Positions 20,494 to 33,900 of a stretch of 64,000 nt of DNA are shown piece after piece (position 1 is the first letter of the stretch; the number at the start of each line of letters is the position of its first letter). Origin of the DNA: Closterium sp. Naga37s-1 (Eukaryota > Streptophyta > Zygnematophyceae > Desmidiales > Closteriaceae). The translations under genes and the position numbers were made by a program. The notes under the pieces were generated by a model. The model was not told the DNA's origin. It made no database searches and saw only the letters and a program-made list of their open reading frames with translations. The stretch lies in NCBI GenBank assembly GCA_947471745.1, contig CANJKZ010000436.1, forward strand, positions 124,001 through 188,000. The letters are read 5' to 3'.

Positions 20494-23400
20494 TCCGCGG
20501 ACAAGCTTCCTCCCGCGCCGTTCCCTGCGTCTTCCTTGGCTTTCCCCCTGACGCGCCTGGTTGGCAGTTTTACCCCCCCACCTCACACCGTGTCCTGCCC
20601 CCTCAGGACGTCACGTTCGATGAGTCGGTTCCTTTTTACCATCTCTTCCCCTACCGCACTGCTCCACTCCCCCTCTCGCCGCTCTTCTTCACTCCAAGTC
20701 CCCCTCCGGTAGACCGCGTGCCCCCTCAGGGTCCTGCTCCTTCAGGTGTGTCTCAGGTAGACCCACTCCCCTTGGTTGAGCCTGTCGAGGTTACTTGTGA
20801 CTCTGGTGCTGCTCGGGGTGCTGCATATGGGGGTGCTGAGCCTGCGGTTGCGAAGCCTGAGCGTGTGGGGCCTGGAGGTGCTCAGCCTGCGAGTGCGGAG
20901 CCCAGGGTTGTCGAGCCTGAGCGTGTGGGGCTTGGGGGTGCTGAGCATGCGGGTTTGGAGCTTGGGGGTGCTGCGTCTCAGCATGCAGAGCCTGGGGGTG
21001 CTGAGCATGCGGGTGTGGAGCCTTGGGTTGCTGAGTCTGGGGGTGCTGAGCCTAGGGGTACTGCGTCTACACTATAGGAGCCTCTCTCACCACAGCAACT
21101 GCGCAAGTGGTACACTCAGCGCACACACCTTCGGAGTGGCGCTGCTAGAGTTAGAGGCCCTGCAGCTGCTAGTCCTGGAGGTGCTAGAGGTACTACTGGT
21201 ACTGGAGGTACTGGAGGTGCTGGAGCTACCAGTCCTGGAGGTCCTGCAGGTGCCTCGCCCCAGCGGTCTAGCCAGCGGGAGCCTCTCTCACCACAGCAGC
21301 TGCGCGAGTGGTACGCTTAGCGCACCCGCCTCCGGTGTCGCGCTGCTGGAGCTGGAAGCCCTGCCGCTGGAGGTGCTGGCGCTGGAGGCACTGGTGCTGC
21401 TGGTGCTGGAGGTGCTGGTGGTGCTGGCACTACTGGTCCCGGGGGTGCTTGTGCTGGAGGTGCTGGAGCTGCCGGAGCTCGTGGTGCTGTGGGCTCTAGA
21501 GCTGGAGGCAGTGGAGCTGGAGGTACTGCAGGTGCTGGAGCTGCTGGTCCTGGAGGTGCTCGTACTGGAGGCGCTGGAGCTGCCGGAGCTGGTGGTGCTG
21601 CTGGTGCTGGAGGTGCTGGAGGCACTAGAGGTGCTGGAGCTGCTGGTTCTAGAGGTGCTCGTGCTGGGGGTTCTGGAGCTGCCGAAGCTAGTGGTGCTGC
21701 TGGTGCTGGAGGTGCTGGGGGTACTGGAGCTGCTGGAGCTGGTGGTGGTGCTGCTGCTGGAGGTGCTGGAGGTGCTGGAGGTGCTGGAGCTGCTGGTCCC
21801 GGAGGTGCTCGTACTGGAGGTACTGGAGTTGTTGGAGCTGGTGGTGTTGCAGGTGCTAGAGCTGGAGACCCTGGAGCTGGGGGTGCTGGCGCTGGGGGTG
21901 CTGGAGCTGTCAGTACTGGTGCTGGAGGCACTGTGCATCGGCGACTGTTTTTCGTTCCGCCGTTGCTGTCGTCTCTGTCGCCACCTGGCTCGGCACTTTC
22001 CCAGGTTCTTAGTCTCCCGTCTTCTACTGGCCGTACTCCTCCCATGCTGTGTCCACCGCCTGACCAGTCGCAGCCACAGTTACAGCCAGACTCCCCACTG
22101 CCTGCCCCTTTTCCTTACACTAAGCAGACTGACTCCCTTACAGAGCGTCGTGAGCCTGCGTCTCATCCTGCCTCGCCTGTTCGCGCTGTTCGCACTCGTA
22201 GGCGTCCTCCTCCTGTCCCCGGCACTCACACTATGGCACTTCATCCTTCCTCTATTCCACTTCGAGTTCCCCTGCCGTCTCCTCCTGCGTCCTCTCTTCC
22301 TGACTTAGTTCGTGCTGCCAGTCCTACTGTCACCCGTCTCCTAGCCACTGTTGTCACCGACCCTTCGTTTGACTCACTGCTGCCTCTGCCCTTGTTGCTG
22401 AGCTTGTCGACTTTGTTGCTAGCTAACGTCTCGACTAAGGGACCCGTAATCGCCTTTACGTAAGGGTGCGGAGTCGTCACCGCACTCTCTTGACTTCAGC
22501 ACAGCTTTCTTACAGGGCAGCCTGCACGAGGAGATCTGGCTGCGCCGCCCACCTGGCTTCACTGGGTCGTTTCCTGCAGGTACCCAATAGAGCGTCCAGC
22601 GGCCAGTCTACAGTCTTTGCCAGGCGCCTCATGAGTGGCACGACACACTGAGGACTACACTTGTGGGTCTTGGGTTTGCTCCTTCGACTGCTGACCCGTG
22701 GCTGTTTCTGCGCACCGACACTTTGCTGCCGCCGTTCTACATCCTCGTGTACGTCGACGACTTGGTTTTTGCCACTGCTGACACTGAGGCTGTGACTCTA
22801 GTGAAGTCGGAGCTGCGGAAGAGACACACGTGCACAGACCTGGGTGAGCTGCACAGCTATCTTGGCTTGCAGATCACCCGGGACAGAGCACGGCGCACCA
22901 TCACCCTGACTCAGTCACACATGGTGCACCAGGTCCTTCAGCGCTTCGGCTTCACTTGGTCCTCGCCACAGTCCACTCTTGCTACCGGTCATTCGCTCTC
23001 AGCTCCACCTCTGGACGAGTCCGTAGAGCTGAGTGGCCCGTATCCAGAGCTTGTGGGCTGCCTCATATACCTGATGACCTACACTCGACCTGACCTTGCT
23101 TACCCTCTCAGCATCCTGGCATGCTACGTTGCGCCCGGGAGACACCGACCAGAGTACTGGGAGGCCGTTAAGAGGGTGTTACGCTACTTGTGCAGTATGT
23201 CGGGCATGGGGCTCGTGCTTGGAGGACGGAGTCGAGTTGTTCTCACTAGCCACGCAGACGCGTCTTGGGTTGACAATTTGGCCACGCAGCGGTCGCCACA
23301 GGGTTACAGTTTCAGCCTTGGCTCCCGTTCTGTTTCTAAGCGGTCTACCCGCTCGTCTTCTATTCTCCATTCCAGTTGTGAAACTGAGATCTACACAGGG

Positions 23401-23730
23401 GCCATGGCTGCACAGGAGTTACGCTGGCTCACCTACCTGCTGACCGACTTGGGAGAGCGGCCTAGTTCACCTCCAGTTCTGTACGTAGACAGCAAGGCTA
23501 TGATTGCCTTGTGTCAGGAGCACAGACTGGAGCACACTGCAAAGCACATCACTCTGCATTACGTCGTTGCTCGAGAGTTGCAGCAGCGTGGTCAGCTTCG
23601 TCTTGCTTACGTGGCCACTCGGGCCAACACTGCTGATATATTCACCAAGGCACTTCAGCCTCGTGATCATCAGAGTTTCTGTACTGTTTTCGGCCTTGTG
23701 CCTACTTTTCCTCACTTGCTCATTTCGTGA
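20494..23730 (+). pseudogene. Copia A pol fragment (truncated unit)
   Basis: Starts just after the integrase domain (homologous to 36,725). It contains the integrase-proximal part with FLGFPPDAPGWQFY, a proline/glycine-rich linker, a Gly/Ala linker encoded by 9-bp GGTGCTGGA repeats (about 21,110-21,935) and, at 22,663-23,730, the distal reverse transcriptase (YILVYVDDLVF) and RNase H (SHADASWVD, SSCETEIYTG, LYVDSKAMIAL, ANTADIFTKAL). Frameshifts and stops separate the parts, e.g. TAG after the linker at about 21,075. A deletion near 22,440-22,500 removed the N-terminal part of the reverse transcriptase. It cannot encode an active polymerase. Confidence 0.88.
21110..21935 (+). repeat. 9-bp GGTGCTGGA coding minisatellite (copia A linker)
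   Basis: Nine-base units encode Gly-Ala-Gly in the native frame. Shifted frames give Leu/Val/Glu, Ser/Thr or Ala/Pro-rich translations that are not real proteins. Homologous arrays: about 37,340-38,155 and 56,420-57,253. Confidence 0.9.
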
Positions 23731-23957
23731 CTTTGCTTGTACTGTGATCTATATACTTGTACCTGCATGCTTACACTTGCTAGGTTGTGATCACTGTACT
23801 ACTTGTTCCTATTTATATAACTCTGCATGTGAACTGGCCTTGTGGCCATTTGCTTGTGCTCAGAGTGTGTGGTGACTTTGTGATCCACGCTGAGCTTGCT
23901 TTGCTTTTCTTGACTGGTCTTGTGACCCCTTGTTCTCCCCCACTTTGCCTATGGGGG

Positions 23958-24090
23958 TGTGTCAAACTGTTATGTTCTGTGTTGTGTAGGCTGTAGTGGG
24001 GTAGCCTATATGGGGTACAACCCAATTAGGGTTAGTACTTGTATCACTTTCTTACTCAATGCAATCATTCCTGTTCATTAGATTCTGACA
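23958..24090 (+). mobile_element. 3' LTR of copia A (133 bp)
   Basis: Follows a polypurine tract (TATGGGGG) about 230 bp after the pol stop. It begins TGTGTCA and ends CTGACA. A hairpin-forming GGTCGG-CACGTGA-CCGACC follows immediately. Confidence 0.7.
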
Positions 24091-25640
24091 CGGTCGGCAC
24101 GTGACCGACCTGTCACTTGCGCAATGTGCGTGATGGTGTACGACGTGCTCAACTGTCTATCTGCATCTGGAAAGTAGGTGCGTGCACGTGCGCTATAGAC
24201 ATCTGCGGTTGCAATGCTGAAAAGCTGCCGTAGTGCAGCGCTGGCATGTCAACGACTTGATGTGTTGGCAAGCCGCCTTCCAGCTGCGTTGGCACGCCAT
24301 CGATTTGCCGCGCTGGCAAGCCGCCTCTGTGCTGCGCTGGAGGTCGACCTGCTTGTCTGCTAGGCTTGTTAGGTCCCTGATCTAGTTATTGTTGCCAATT
24401 CCATTTGCATCAATGTTCTCCGATTGTTTTTGTGAAACTCTTGCTCTTTTGCCTTGTGAACACACAAGTGTTAGGGAATACAAGGAACCATAGTCCAGCA
24501 CCCAGTGTAGAGTGACTCTCCGCATGGTGGGGGGAGCACGGACAGCCCCTTAGATTACCTTCAGATTAGTAGCCAACTTATCACACACCTAAGTTATTGC
24601 TACCCTGGCAGCCCAAGTAGACCATGGTGCCCACCTCCAGAGAAGCTAGAGGCATGGAGGAGACCTTGGGGGCACAAGAGTGCTCGACGACGCCACACGG
24701 CTGGCGTGACATCAACTCCTGCTATCAGGAATCTATACCTTCTGCTAGTATTGAATAAGCTGAAATCATATGTAGCAAGCACAGCTAGAGTAGTTTCGCT
24801 GTTGGATTACAGTGCCGGGTACGAGATCGCTGGATAAGAGATGTAGGAGGTCAATCAGATCTAGATCTGGTCTTGACCTCCAATATCTTGTTTCCATGAT
24901 TGAAATTGGTTGGGTTTTCTAGGTCATAAGCGGTGAATTTGGTGGCAAGGAAGAAAATTGTTGGAAACAAGTTTCTTAGGCAAATTCGTGGAATGGGGTG
25001 GGCTATGAAAAACGGTTTCAACAATTTGTGCTCCCATTTTTGCGCATAAAATCCTGCACTACCTACTAGATTTCTAGGTTTTTTTGCCTGCCCAGGCTTT
25101 TTGTCACCTGCCTGTCCGAGTGTCAAACCAGCGTCATTTTTCTCGAATTTTGTGCCCGCACTGCACCCGCCATCGCACAGGGACGGTTGGCCAGGGGCAG
25201 ATGCATTCAGTGGGGGGAGGGGCGTGCAGTGGGGCAGGATTCCTAACCCGATCCAACCTCGGGTCGGCCCACTGCAGTCGCCCACGCCTACTGTCGCTCA
25301 CTTCTGCTACTACTATTTCTACTGCTGCTGCTGCTGCTGCAGTCCTGCTGATGCACTGTGCTGCTGCCTCTTCTGCTTGCATGGCAGACTACCATCTGCT
25401 TGTGCCACATCCCAAAAACGTTTGGGCCGAACCCCCCCCCCCCCCCCCTCAGGTTACCCACGGCTTACCCTGTGGCGGGATACCCCGTGGTCCTTGTCTA
25501 GGTGACCCGCGGGTAACCTCGACCACAATCACCTCCCGTGGTGACCCCGAGGTCACCCATTGGAGACCCCTCCCATCATGCGGGAGCGAATCACACGCGA
25601 GTCGCTTTCGCACTATGCTATACATCGCCAACATTACAGA
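24091..25640 (+). repeat. Block J, copy 2
   Basis: Same non-coding block as 9142-10,662, here complete to the copia LTR. The poly-C tract at about 25,432-25,448 has 17 C. From 24,129 onward this is also the start of the right inverted-repeat arm. Confidence 0.8.
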
Positions 25641-28111
25641 ATTTTGCAAACAGTACGTGAACGACTACCTACAGTTTATTGGCGAACAAATTAGCGTTAA
25701 AAAGAAAACAAAAATCTGATATAGCCACAACTACTTTTGATAAAAACAAAAATTAATCTTGCTTAGTATAGTTTCGCAACAATGAATTCCACCATAAATG
25801 AGATTTGACAAATTCACATATTATTTTTTTATTTTGTGACTGGCTGCAGTGATTAGCACTTTGCACATTTTGATCTGCACATTTCATATACAACATTACG
25901 AACAACAATGTTACTAATTGGCCACTTTCTAGCATGCACCCTACATGCAGCATGTTGTAGACACTATAATACTCACTAACGAAAGCTCCTGCACAAACCT
26001 CACTACCCAATGCATTATGTTGTTCTCCTACAGCATACAATAACAAACGAGATAGCAGGAACAAACGACATAGCAGGTTCTTACCTCACGAATACATGAC
26101 AAAGCGTGACAAAATCGCCTTCCATATTCTGCATAGAGTGGCGACATTCAGCCAGGGGGGGGGTGGGGTAAGAGTGAGGAATGAGTAGTGAGAACAGGAG
26201 AAATATTAGTGCACGAGGAAACATATAGAGGACCCGGATGGATTGGGAAACAACGTTGTCACGCCGCTGGTGTCTATTATGCACCGAATGCTCACGAGAA
26301 AAGAAGTATTTCCAGATAGGAAGCTAATGTCTTGGTGATACGCCATCTGCAAAACCTTGCGGTGAAGGCAACGAATTGCAAGGAAACAAATCGTGTGATG
26401 GCGAGAAGGCATGAGGGAAACCTGGATGCCGACAAATAAAACGGCGGCAATAGAAAACATAGTGATGCCATGAAGCAAGCGGAATGAGTGACGCTCATCC
26501 TGAAACCACATCGTACAGCATTTCAACTCACCTTACGACGAGCGCCAATTCTTAGGTCGATACGCGTAGACCTTGGGAAGATCATGCATCACTCCCGTGT
26601 TCGATAATCTGCCATGAAGATACGATCGTGAACTACGATAGATTAGATGCAAGTCATTGAAACAGCGGCAACATCTAAAATACTATGACATCGCTAGTAG
26701 AAAGGGGAAGGAGCCTATTTCCTAAATGTGTAAGCAAAACCCAACCACCATTAGAAGCTCATCATAGTTAATCGAGACAACCTGCTACTTGTTCAAGTAA
26801 GCAGCGTGGAGCTCTCGTTATAACTGCTCTACGTGAGTATCATGAGCTGAAAACGACATAAGGAATAACGAGTGAGAAACAGGATGGATGAGGATAAGTA
26901 CTTGAAAGGTGCTGGGAGAGAAGAGGCAGTAGAAGGTGTTGTCGAAGAGCTCCGATTGGTTGGTGAACTAGATTGTGCCACGTAACCCAACCCATCACTG
27001 GAACTACCATATGTTGAACGATGTGATAGTAAACCCAGAATCGGAGAAGACACAATCGTAATTTGTCAATTCGACATGTTGAGAAACAAAGTGTACAGTA
27101 AAAGGCTTACCCACCATTCCCATACGTGGCTACCTTGGCAGATTCAAAGTAGTGACAAAATAGGCAGGGCCATGAACTTTCCCGCCGAAGTTGGTTGGGG
27201 TAACCTCGGGGTACTCTCCCAAACCGTAAACCGATTCGATTGGTCGAATGTTCTGTTACCACGTTGGGCGCTACGGTTGGCGGTTGTCGCTGACGTCGCC
27301 ACCGTCTGGGGTAAGCTGTAGGTAACTTTAGAGTGAACTTGTGGGTCTCCTTGTGAGGGTGACTCTGGGGTCACCATCATTCTCAAAGTGATTTCGGCTG
27401 AGCGAATTTTGGGATGCAGAAGGAGAAAGCTCAGCTGTCAATTGCATGCTTCCTGAGATACCATCTCCTTGTGGCAGAATCTGAGAACCAACGTCTGGCT
27501 TCATGCTTCACATGTGAGATCGGTCGCCATTGGCATGCCTAGGCATGGCTGGAAAGCATGTTTTTCCCTCATGACCTGCCTCTCCTGCTCCCTCCCACCC
27601 CCCCGGTGTGGGCTGGACAGCAGGGTGCAGGGGAACACATGTATCACGCTGATTCTTGCCTAGTCACCTTCTGCCCCTGTCATCTTCTCCCTGTCACCTT
27701 CTCCCTGTCACCTCCTCCCTGTCACCTTCTCCCTGTCACCTTCTCCCTGTCACCTCCTCCCTGTCACCTTCTCCCTGTCACCTTCTCCCTGTCACCTTCT
27801 CCCTGTCACCTTCTACCTGTCACCTTCTCCCTGTCCCCTTCTCCCTGTCCCCTTCTCCCTGTCACCTTCTCCCTGTCACCTTCTCCCTGTCACCTTTTGC
27901 CCCTGTCCCCTTCTCCCTGTCACCTTCTTCCTGTCACCTTCTGCCCCTGACACCTTCTCCCTGTCACTGTCTCTCCTTTTCCCCACCTCTCCCCACTCCC
28001 CTCTCAGGTTCGGGCTGGACAGCAGGGCGTTGGGCCACACCAAGTTGGCACGATCCTGCACACACTGCAAACTCTTTGCTCAGATTGGGGCACCTGCTGC
28101 GTTTCCAGTGC
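25641..28111 (+). repeat. Element E, copy 3
   Basis: Full-length relative to the tandem unit. Minisatellite at about 27,663-27,966. It continues without an obvious end into the kinase 3' flank. The right limit given is the point where copy 2 is cut. Confidence 0.75.
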
Positions 28112-28554
28112 ACTCGCGGCATGACTTCCTCACCCAACCGTCGCATTGAGCATTACACGACCTAAACGAAAGCTTCAGATTTTGCGGGTCCTAAGCTTGG
28201 TGTCTGCTGTATGGGTCTTTAGACACACATACACACACACACACATACAGACACACACACACACACACATACACACACACACATCAGTTGCCCCATCAGT
28301 AAGAAATTTGCACATCAGCATTTGATAGTATGATCTCTTTTCGTTTTATTTCGCCTAACTCGTTGCAGCACACACTCACATTGGACTGACGTTTTTCCCA
28401 TATGGAGGTGCATCATCACCCTCTACAATTATGAGGCAGCTTAGAGATTATTCACACTCTTGTAAGGGCACAGACCCATATAGTGAGTGTCATAAAGGCG
28501 AAACACCCATTTATTCACAGCTCAGACCACGTCTTATAAAGGTGAATCATCCTG
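28112..28554. other. Kinase 3' flank with 195-bp deletion and CA microsatellite
   Basis: Same flank as 6085-6726, but about 195 bp between TTTAGAC and ACACATAC are missing at 28,219. A (CA)n tract follows. No coding sequence. Confidence 0.8.
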
Positions 28555-31500
28555 TTATCCTGAGGCCTGCTCTCCAATCTTCATAATTTCCGTGTCGAGG
28601 CTTGCGACACCGGCGACAACATCCTTCATCTCCTGCACCTGCGCATCCACCTTGACTGCAGCACACAGCACCTCTTTCCCCCCCACTGCCTCGCGAATGG
28701 CCTGCAGCTCGTTGGCAACCTGCAGCATGCTTGGGCGGTCTGCAGTGCGCTCTCCAGTGCAGGCGAGGGAGATCTGAGCCACTCGCAGCACAGCTTCAGC
28801 AGGGGCGTCCATGGTGGGGTCCATGAGGCTCCCCACGTCATTCTTGGACAGGCACTCCGCCACCTGAGGGGGTTGAGAAGATTGAGGGTGGGAGAAGGTG
28901 GAGAGTTTGGAGAGGGTGGAGGGTTTGCAGGGTGTGAAGGGAGTGTTGAAAGGTGGAGCAGGTGGAGGGATTGGGAGGGGACATATATGGTATTCAAGAA
29001 GCTGGAAATATTTCCTTTGGAGAATATGCTATTTGAGTCTTTGGAAGTACCGGCAAGTGGTGCTCACCCACAGAGTGATCTGACGTCCCTGTGAGGACCA
29101 CTAGTGTAAAATGGACGAGGAAAGAAAGGAAGTACCACAACCACACATGTGGTAGTGGCGGAAGGTGGTTTCATGGGTTGAGGTAATTGCATACGCGGTG
29201 GTCCCATGGGATAAGCACTTACCCACGGAGTGATCTTCCAGCTCTCTCCAGCATTTTCCGAGATTGGCTCTCGTCCCGTGAGGACCACCAACATGAGCAC
29301 TCCAAAGCTGAAAAAAAAGCGGACATGTTCAAAGGCACAGAATGTTCAGGGCACAAGATGGCAGAGGAAGAGAAGAGGGGAGAGGCACATGCTTTTCAGA
29401 TAAGTTTTATTTCCTGACCGCAACATGTACAGGTCCATATATCACACACACATAAGATTTGGGGCGGGTCTTATTGGGTGCTGACTCCTACTACAATGCA
29501 TTTCTAGTTTCTCCTTTACTGAATACTATGCACTTCCAGCAAGGACTTTTGTACGCATCACTGCTTCACATATACACCTCACTGGCCCACCTGCACACAT
29601 CGCTGGCAGCGGTGCCTTGGAGTAGACTGGATCCCCATAGGGCCTTTGCAATGATCACCTCTACACCTCACTGGCCCACCTGCACACATCGCTGGCAGCG
29701 GTGCCTTGGAGTAGACTGGATCCCCATAGGGCCTTTGCAATGATCACCTCTACACCTCACTGGCCCACCTGTACACATCACTGCCTCACCTGTACACATC
29801 GCTGGCTGCAGTGGCCTTGGACGTGATGGAGTAGACCGGATCCACATAGCCCGGTGTGCCCATGATGCGCGTTGTGCCCACGGTTGTGCCCTCCCCCATC
29901 CTCAGCAGACCAAAGTCGGCAATCTTCACCTGGTGACGGCATTGTAGCATGAGGAATTAATCACTCAGTGAGAACTCTGGTCGCTTGTGATGCCATCCAC
30001 AAAAGAGCATGAAATGTAAGTAAAAGGGTTTGTGAGTGGGCTGAGTAAATGGTTGCTGTGAGAAACGATATATGAAGTTGAAAGACATTCCAGCCATAGT
30101 TGGTGTAGTGTTGTGCCAATGACCCCTTGTTCAAACTTATATATATATATGTATATATATGTATATATATCATCTTCACTAGACAGGATCCACTACGACG
30201 ACCAAGCTTGCCTGCATGCTGTTGGTGATGAGGACGTTGGCAGGCTTGATGTCGCGATGCACGATGCCAAAGCCGTGGAGGTATTCGAAGCCCCGTGCCA
30301 AGCCGATGAGAATGTCCAGCCGCTGCTTCAGAGTCAGAGGGCAGGATGCCTCTGCAAGAAACATGTGGCAGTGGATGAGTGGAAAAGGATGAATGGTAAA
30401 GGACGAATGGCAAAGCATATGATTGGCACAACATATAATGGCACAGCATATGATTGGCACAACATATAATGGCAGAGCATATGATTGGCACAGCATATGA
30501 TTGGCATAGCATGAGTGGCAGAGGATGAATTGCAGAGGATGAATGACAGGGGACGAGTGGCAGCAGACAAGTGGCAGAGGATGTGTAGAGGATGAGTGAT
30601 AGAGGAAGGGTGGTAGAGGATGGGTGGTAAAGCGTGAGTGGCAGAGCATGAATGACAAAGCACAGGTTGCCTCTGCAAGGATGTGCAGCATAAGTGGCAC
30701 ATCTTATAATTGCACGGCATATTTATGACACAACATCTGCGCGGCACAGCACGCCATCTGCGTGGCACAGCAAAAAACACGCTGGAGGAGTATCACGCAT
30801 ACTTGGACCAATCCATCTGTGAAGGTCGCCATTGGGCACATATTCATAGATCAGAACTTGCTCTGGCCGAGTCCTCAAGTCTCCTCCGATCGCAAATCCA
30901 AGGAGCTTCACAATGTTGGGATGGTTCTTGTCGGCCATCTGCTGGATCTGATCCACACAGCCAGAGGAAAAGAAACAAATATGATCAGGGATGACAGAAC
31001 AAATGGAGAAGCAGCCAAGGGAATGTCCTAAATTTACCAGCATTGAAGACACGATCTATAATTAGTTGAACAGCAAAAGACATCATGGCAATGTAACATT
31101 TCAATAGAGCATATAAATCTTAGACGTGGGATTAAAAATGATGTCACTGACACATGCCATCTTATCACGGCTCACCATGGTTCACCATGGCTCACTGACA
31201 AAACATACCAGTGCAATAAAATTTGCAACCTTCACATGTGCAGCTCACTCACTGACCTCTTTCTGAAAGTCCACGTCGATCAGCTTGGCGCGCTTGACAG
31301 CCCACATGGTAATGCCATCGCGGGGAGACACACCCTTGTACACATCGCCAAAGGCACCCGAGCCCAGCTGGTTGTCCTCGGACCAGTCGTTGGTGGCCTT
31401 GAGGACTTCTGCTAGTGAGAATTCGGTGCAGTGCGAGGATGCCAGGCTGCTCCCCGAGCCTGCTCGTGGGGTCATATGTGAAAGGAGGTGCATGGGTGCA

Positions 31501-33900
31501 GGGGAAAATGCCTGGGCACGAGTTGAGTGGAGTCGAGTCAGGTCGAGTTCGGCCGGCCTCAGTCGAATCATGTGACGAGTCGAGTCCCATGACTTGGCCC
31601 AACATTCTAGGGAATTGATTTGCGGCGTGCCAATCAGTTCACGGGATATTCTACACAGAGCCTCTACGAATCTTTGCAGCTCCAAAACATGGAAACTGAG
31701 ATTTAGACCATCTACTGCCTCAACACCTTGTGCCACTTAAGTTCCAGAGCTGTGTGGCCATGCATACAGGCCTGTACGCTGGGGATTGAAGTGAATGCGT
31801 GCACCAAGCCACGCTGTTAGTGGGGAGTCGATCTCACTCATTTCATGGCAAGAGATTTGAGAGCTCGGTTTCGGCTGCTGGATTTTGTCGAGTCGAGCAT
31901 GATTAGTCTTGCAGACTTGCATGCAGATGTCTAAGTTCATGCAATGGAGAACTAGCTCCTCACTTATCGCCATGGTTGAAACAAGACAGGGTTTGGTTAT
32001 TCAGAATGAACTCTTCTGGTTGCTTTGTCTCCCTACCTTGTGGTTTCAGCTTGATTTTGTGTGTGAAGTAAAGCAGAGCTGCACCAAGAAGTAGGAGAAT
32101 GACCATAGCGGCAACAATAATGCCAATGATGGCGCCCAATGACACTGTACCCGCACCTCCTGCTGAGGAAGAGTTGCAGTGGGGACTGCATGAAGGTTAT
32201 AAGTAGAAGAGTTGTCAAGAGGGCGTTATAACGTGTGAGCAATAAACGTTCAGCCAAGCAGGCAAGTGCGTAAAAAACGATCAGAAGGGTGATGCTCCGC
32301 GGTAAGAGAGCCTAGATTGATCGTAATTGTGCATGTCTCAATGCGAGAAAACTCTACACCCCTCTTATTGTCCAAAGTAGGTGAGGTGCTTTTTAATAAT
32401 TCGGGCAAGCATTGTGTCATGCCTTGTCCCATGCCTTGTGCCCATGCATTCTGCCATGCCTTGTGCCTTGCATTGCGCCATGCGTTGTGCCATGGCTTGT
32501 GCCATGCATTGTGCAACGCCTTGTCCCTTGACTTGTGCCCATGCATTGTGCCATGCGCTGTGTGTGTGTCATGTCTTGTGCCATGCATTGTCCCATGCTC
32601 TGTGCCATGCCTTGTGCTCATGCCTTGTGCTCATGCCTTGTGCTCATGCCTTGTGTTCATGCCTTGTGCTCATGCCTTATGCCATGCCTTATGCCATGCC
32701 TTGTGCCATGCCTTGTGCCATGCATTGACATGCCTTGTCCGTGCATTGCCTTGTCTTTTGCCATGCCTTGCCACGCGTTGCTTGCTGTACTCTGAAATGC
32801 CTTCCTCCATGCATCGAGTTTCGAATCTTGAGACCGTACTTTGCTGATGTTTATTTACTTGCCTGCAGATTGGTAGCAAGTCTTGCAGAAGGATTGACAT
32901 GTGCCACAAAAGGCCCTTTTGGGAGATTGTGTTGTGCCACAGGCGGAGTAGTTAGGTGGGCATACGAGGTTGGTGCGAGAGACGTCACTGCAGTGGAAAC
33001 GGGAAATGGAAAGGCGGAACTCATGGGCACAACTGCACGTACACTTTTTTGTAAGCTGCGAAAAGCTGCAAGACTCTACTAATCCTGCAAGAGTTCTCTT
33101 TATGGCCCACCCATGTCAAGTATATATCACACTGCTTACTTTTTTTTTTACAGCTTTGGTACTTGCTGAAGCCTACTCACGGGTTCAGTTCCAGTTAAGT
33201 ATCTTCTCAAACATACTTAGAAGTTTATTCCAGATTGGTACTTGCTCAAGCATACTCACAAGTTCGGTTCGGTTCTGGCACTTTCTCAAGCCCACTTGCT
33301 CAGCCTATTACAAGATCAGTTTGGCTTTGGTACTTGCTCAAGCCTCTTACAAGGTTCGTTCGGGTTTCATACTTGCTCAAGCCTACTTACAAGTACTTCA
33401 ATAAAGTGAAGCCTCCAATCTCAGCTGGAATCTCACCGCTGAGATCATTATCAGAAAGGATTCTGGTCACAAGGGGTGGATGAAAAGTACAGGAGAAATC
33501 TCAGTTAGCCTAGCCTCCTGCACACAGCAACGCAGCGCCGTGCATCCATCTACATGAAGCAACGCAACAACACATGATTGAACCATGTATGGCGGGTTGG
33601 TCCAACGGGACTGGGAAACAACTACTGAGAGAAGATGCATGGTGTTGGCAAACCACTGAACTGGTCACAGGTCGTCCCAGAATGCTTAGGAACGGCAACT
33701 GGGGTGTGGAGGGGCCACAAAGCGCTAATGGAAGTGAGTTGATAGATCTAGATCTGTTTGTAGTCATTAGCTGATCACGCTCTCAGAATTCTTTGAAACA
33801 GACTGTGGAGGGCCAAACAACAACGTACAGATAGTTGAGGCGATCAAGCAATTCAAAGTCACTGAATATGTTGCCACTGAGGGAATTGGATGAGAGATCC
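28555..33900 (-). CDS. LRR receptor-like protein kinase, copy 2
   Basis: Paralogue of the copy at 670-6084 with the same exon phases. Exons in transcript order: 33,829-33,900 and 33,391-33,462 (LRR), 32,863-33,065 (cysteine-rich), 32,037-32,162 (transmembrane), 31,257-31,459 (P-loop, AVK), 30,803-30,947, 30,212-30,351 (HRDIKPAN), 29,790-29,929 (DFG), 29,223-29,307, 28,555-28,863. Both GC donors (32,862 and 30,211 side) are conserved. Differences from copy 1 include NGDLHRW for NGDLNRW, ISENAGE for ISETAGE and a changed first residue of the second LRR exon. The exons I compared keep their frames. The 5' flank stops at about 34,557, shortly before an LTR-like sequence, and no start exon is identified. 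Confidence 0.8.

Noticed and set aside
20052..21077. 341-residue frame with PCHLLPVTFSLS repeats joined to a copia segment
   Set aside because: Chimera of the 14-bp minisatellite and truncated copia A across a deletion junction; no evidence that it is a gene.
20776..22308. Leu/Val/Glu-rich, Ser/Thr-rich and Ala/Pro-rich frames of 200-510 residues
   Set aside because: Out-of-frame or antisense readings of the copia Gly/Ala linker (GGTGCTGGA repeats). The native frame is Gly/Ala.
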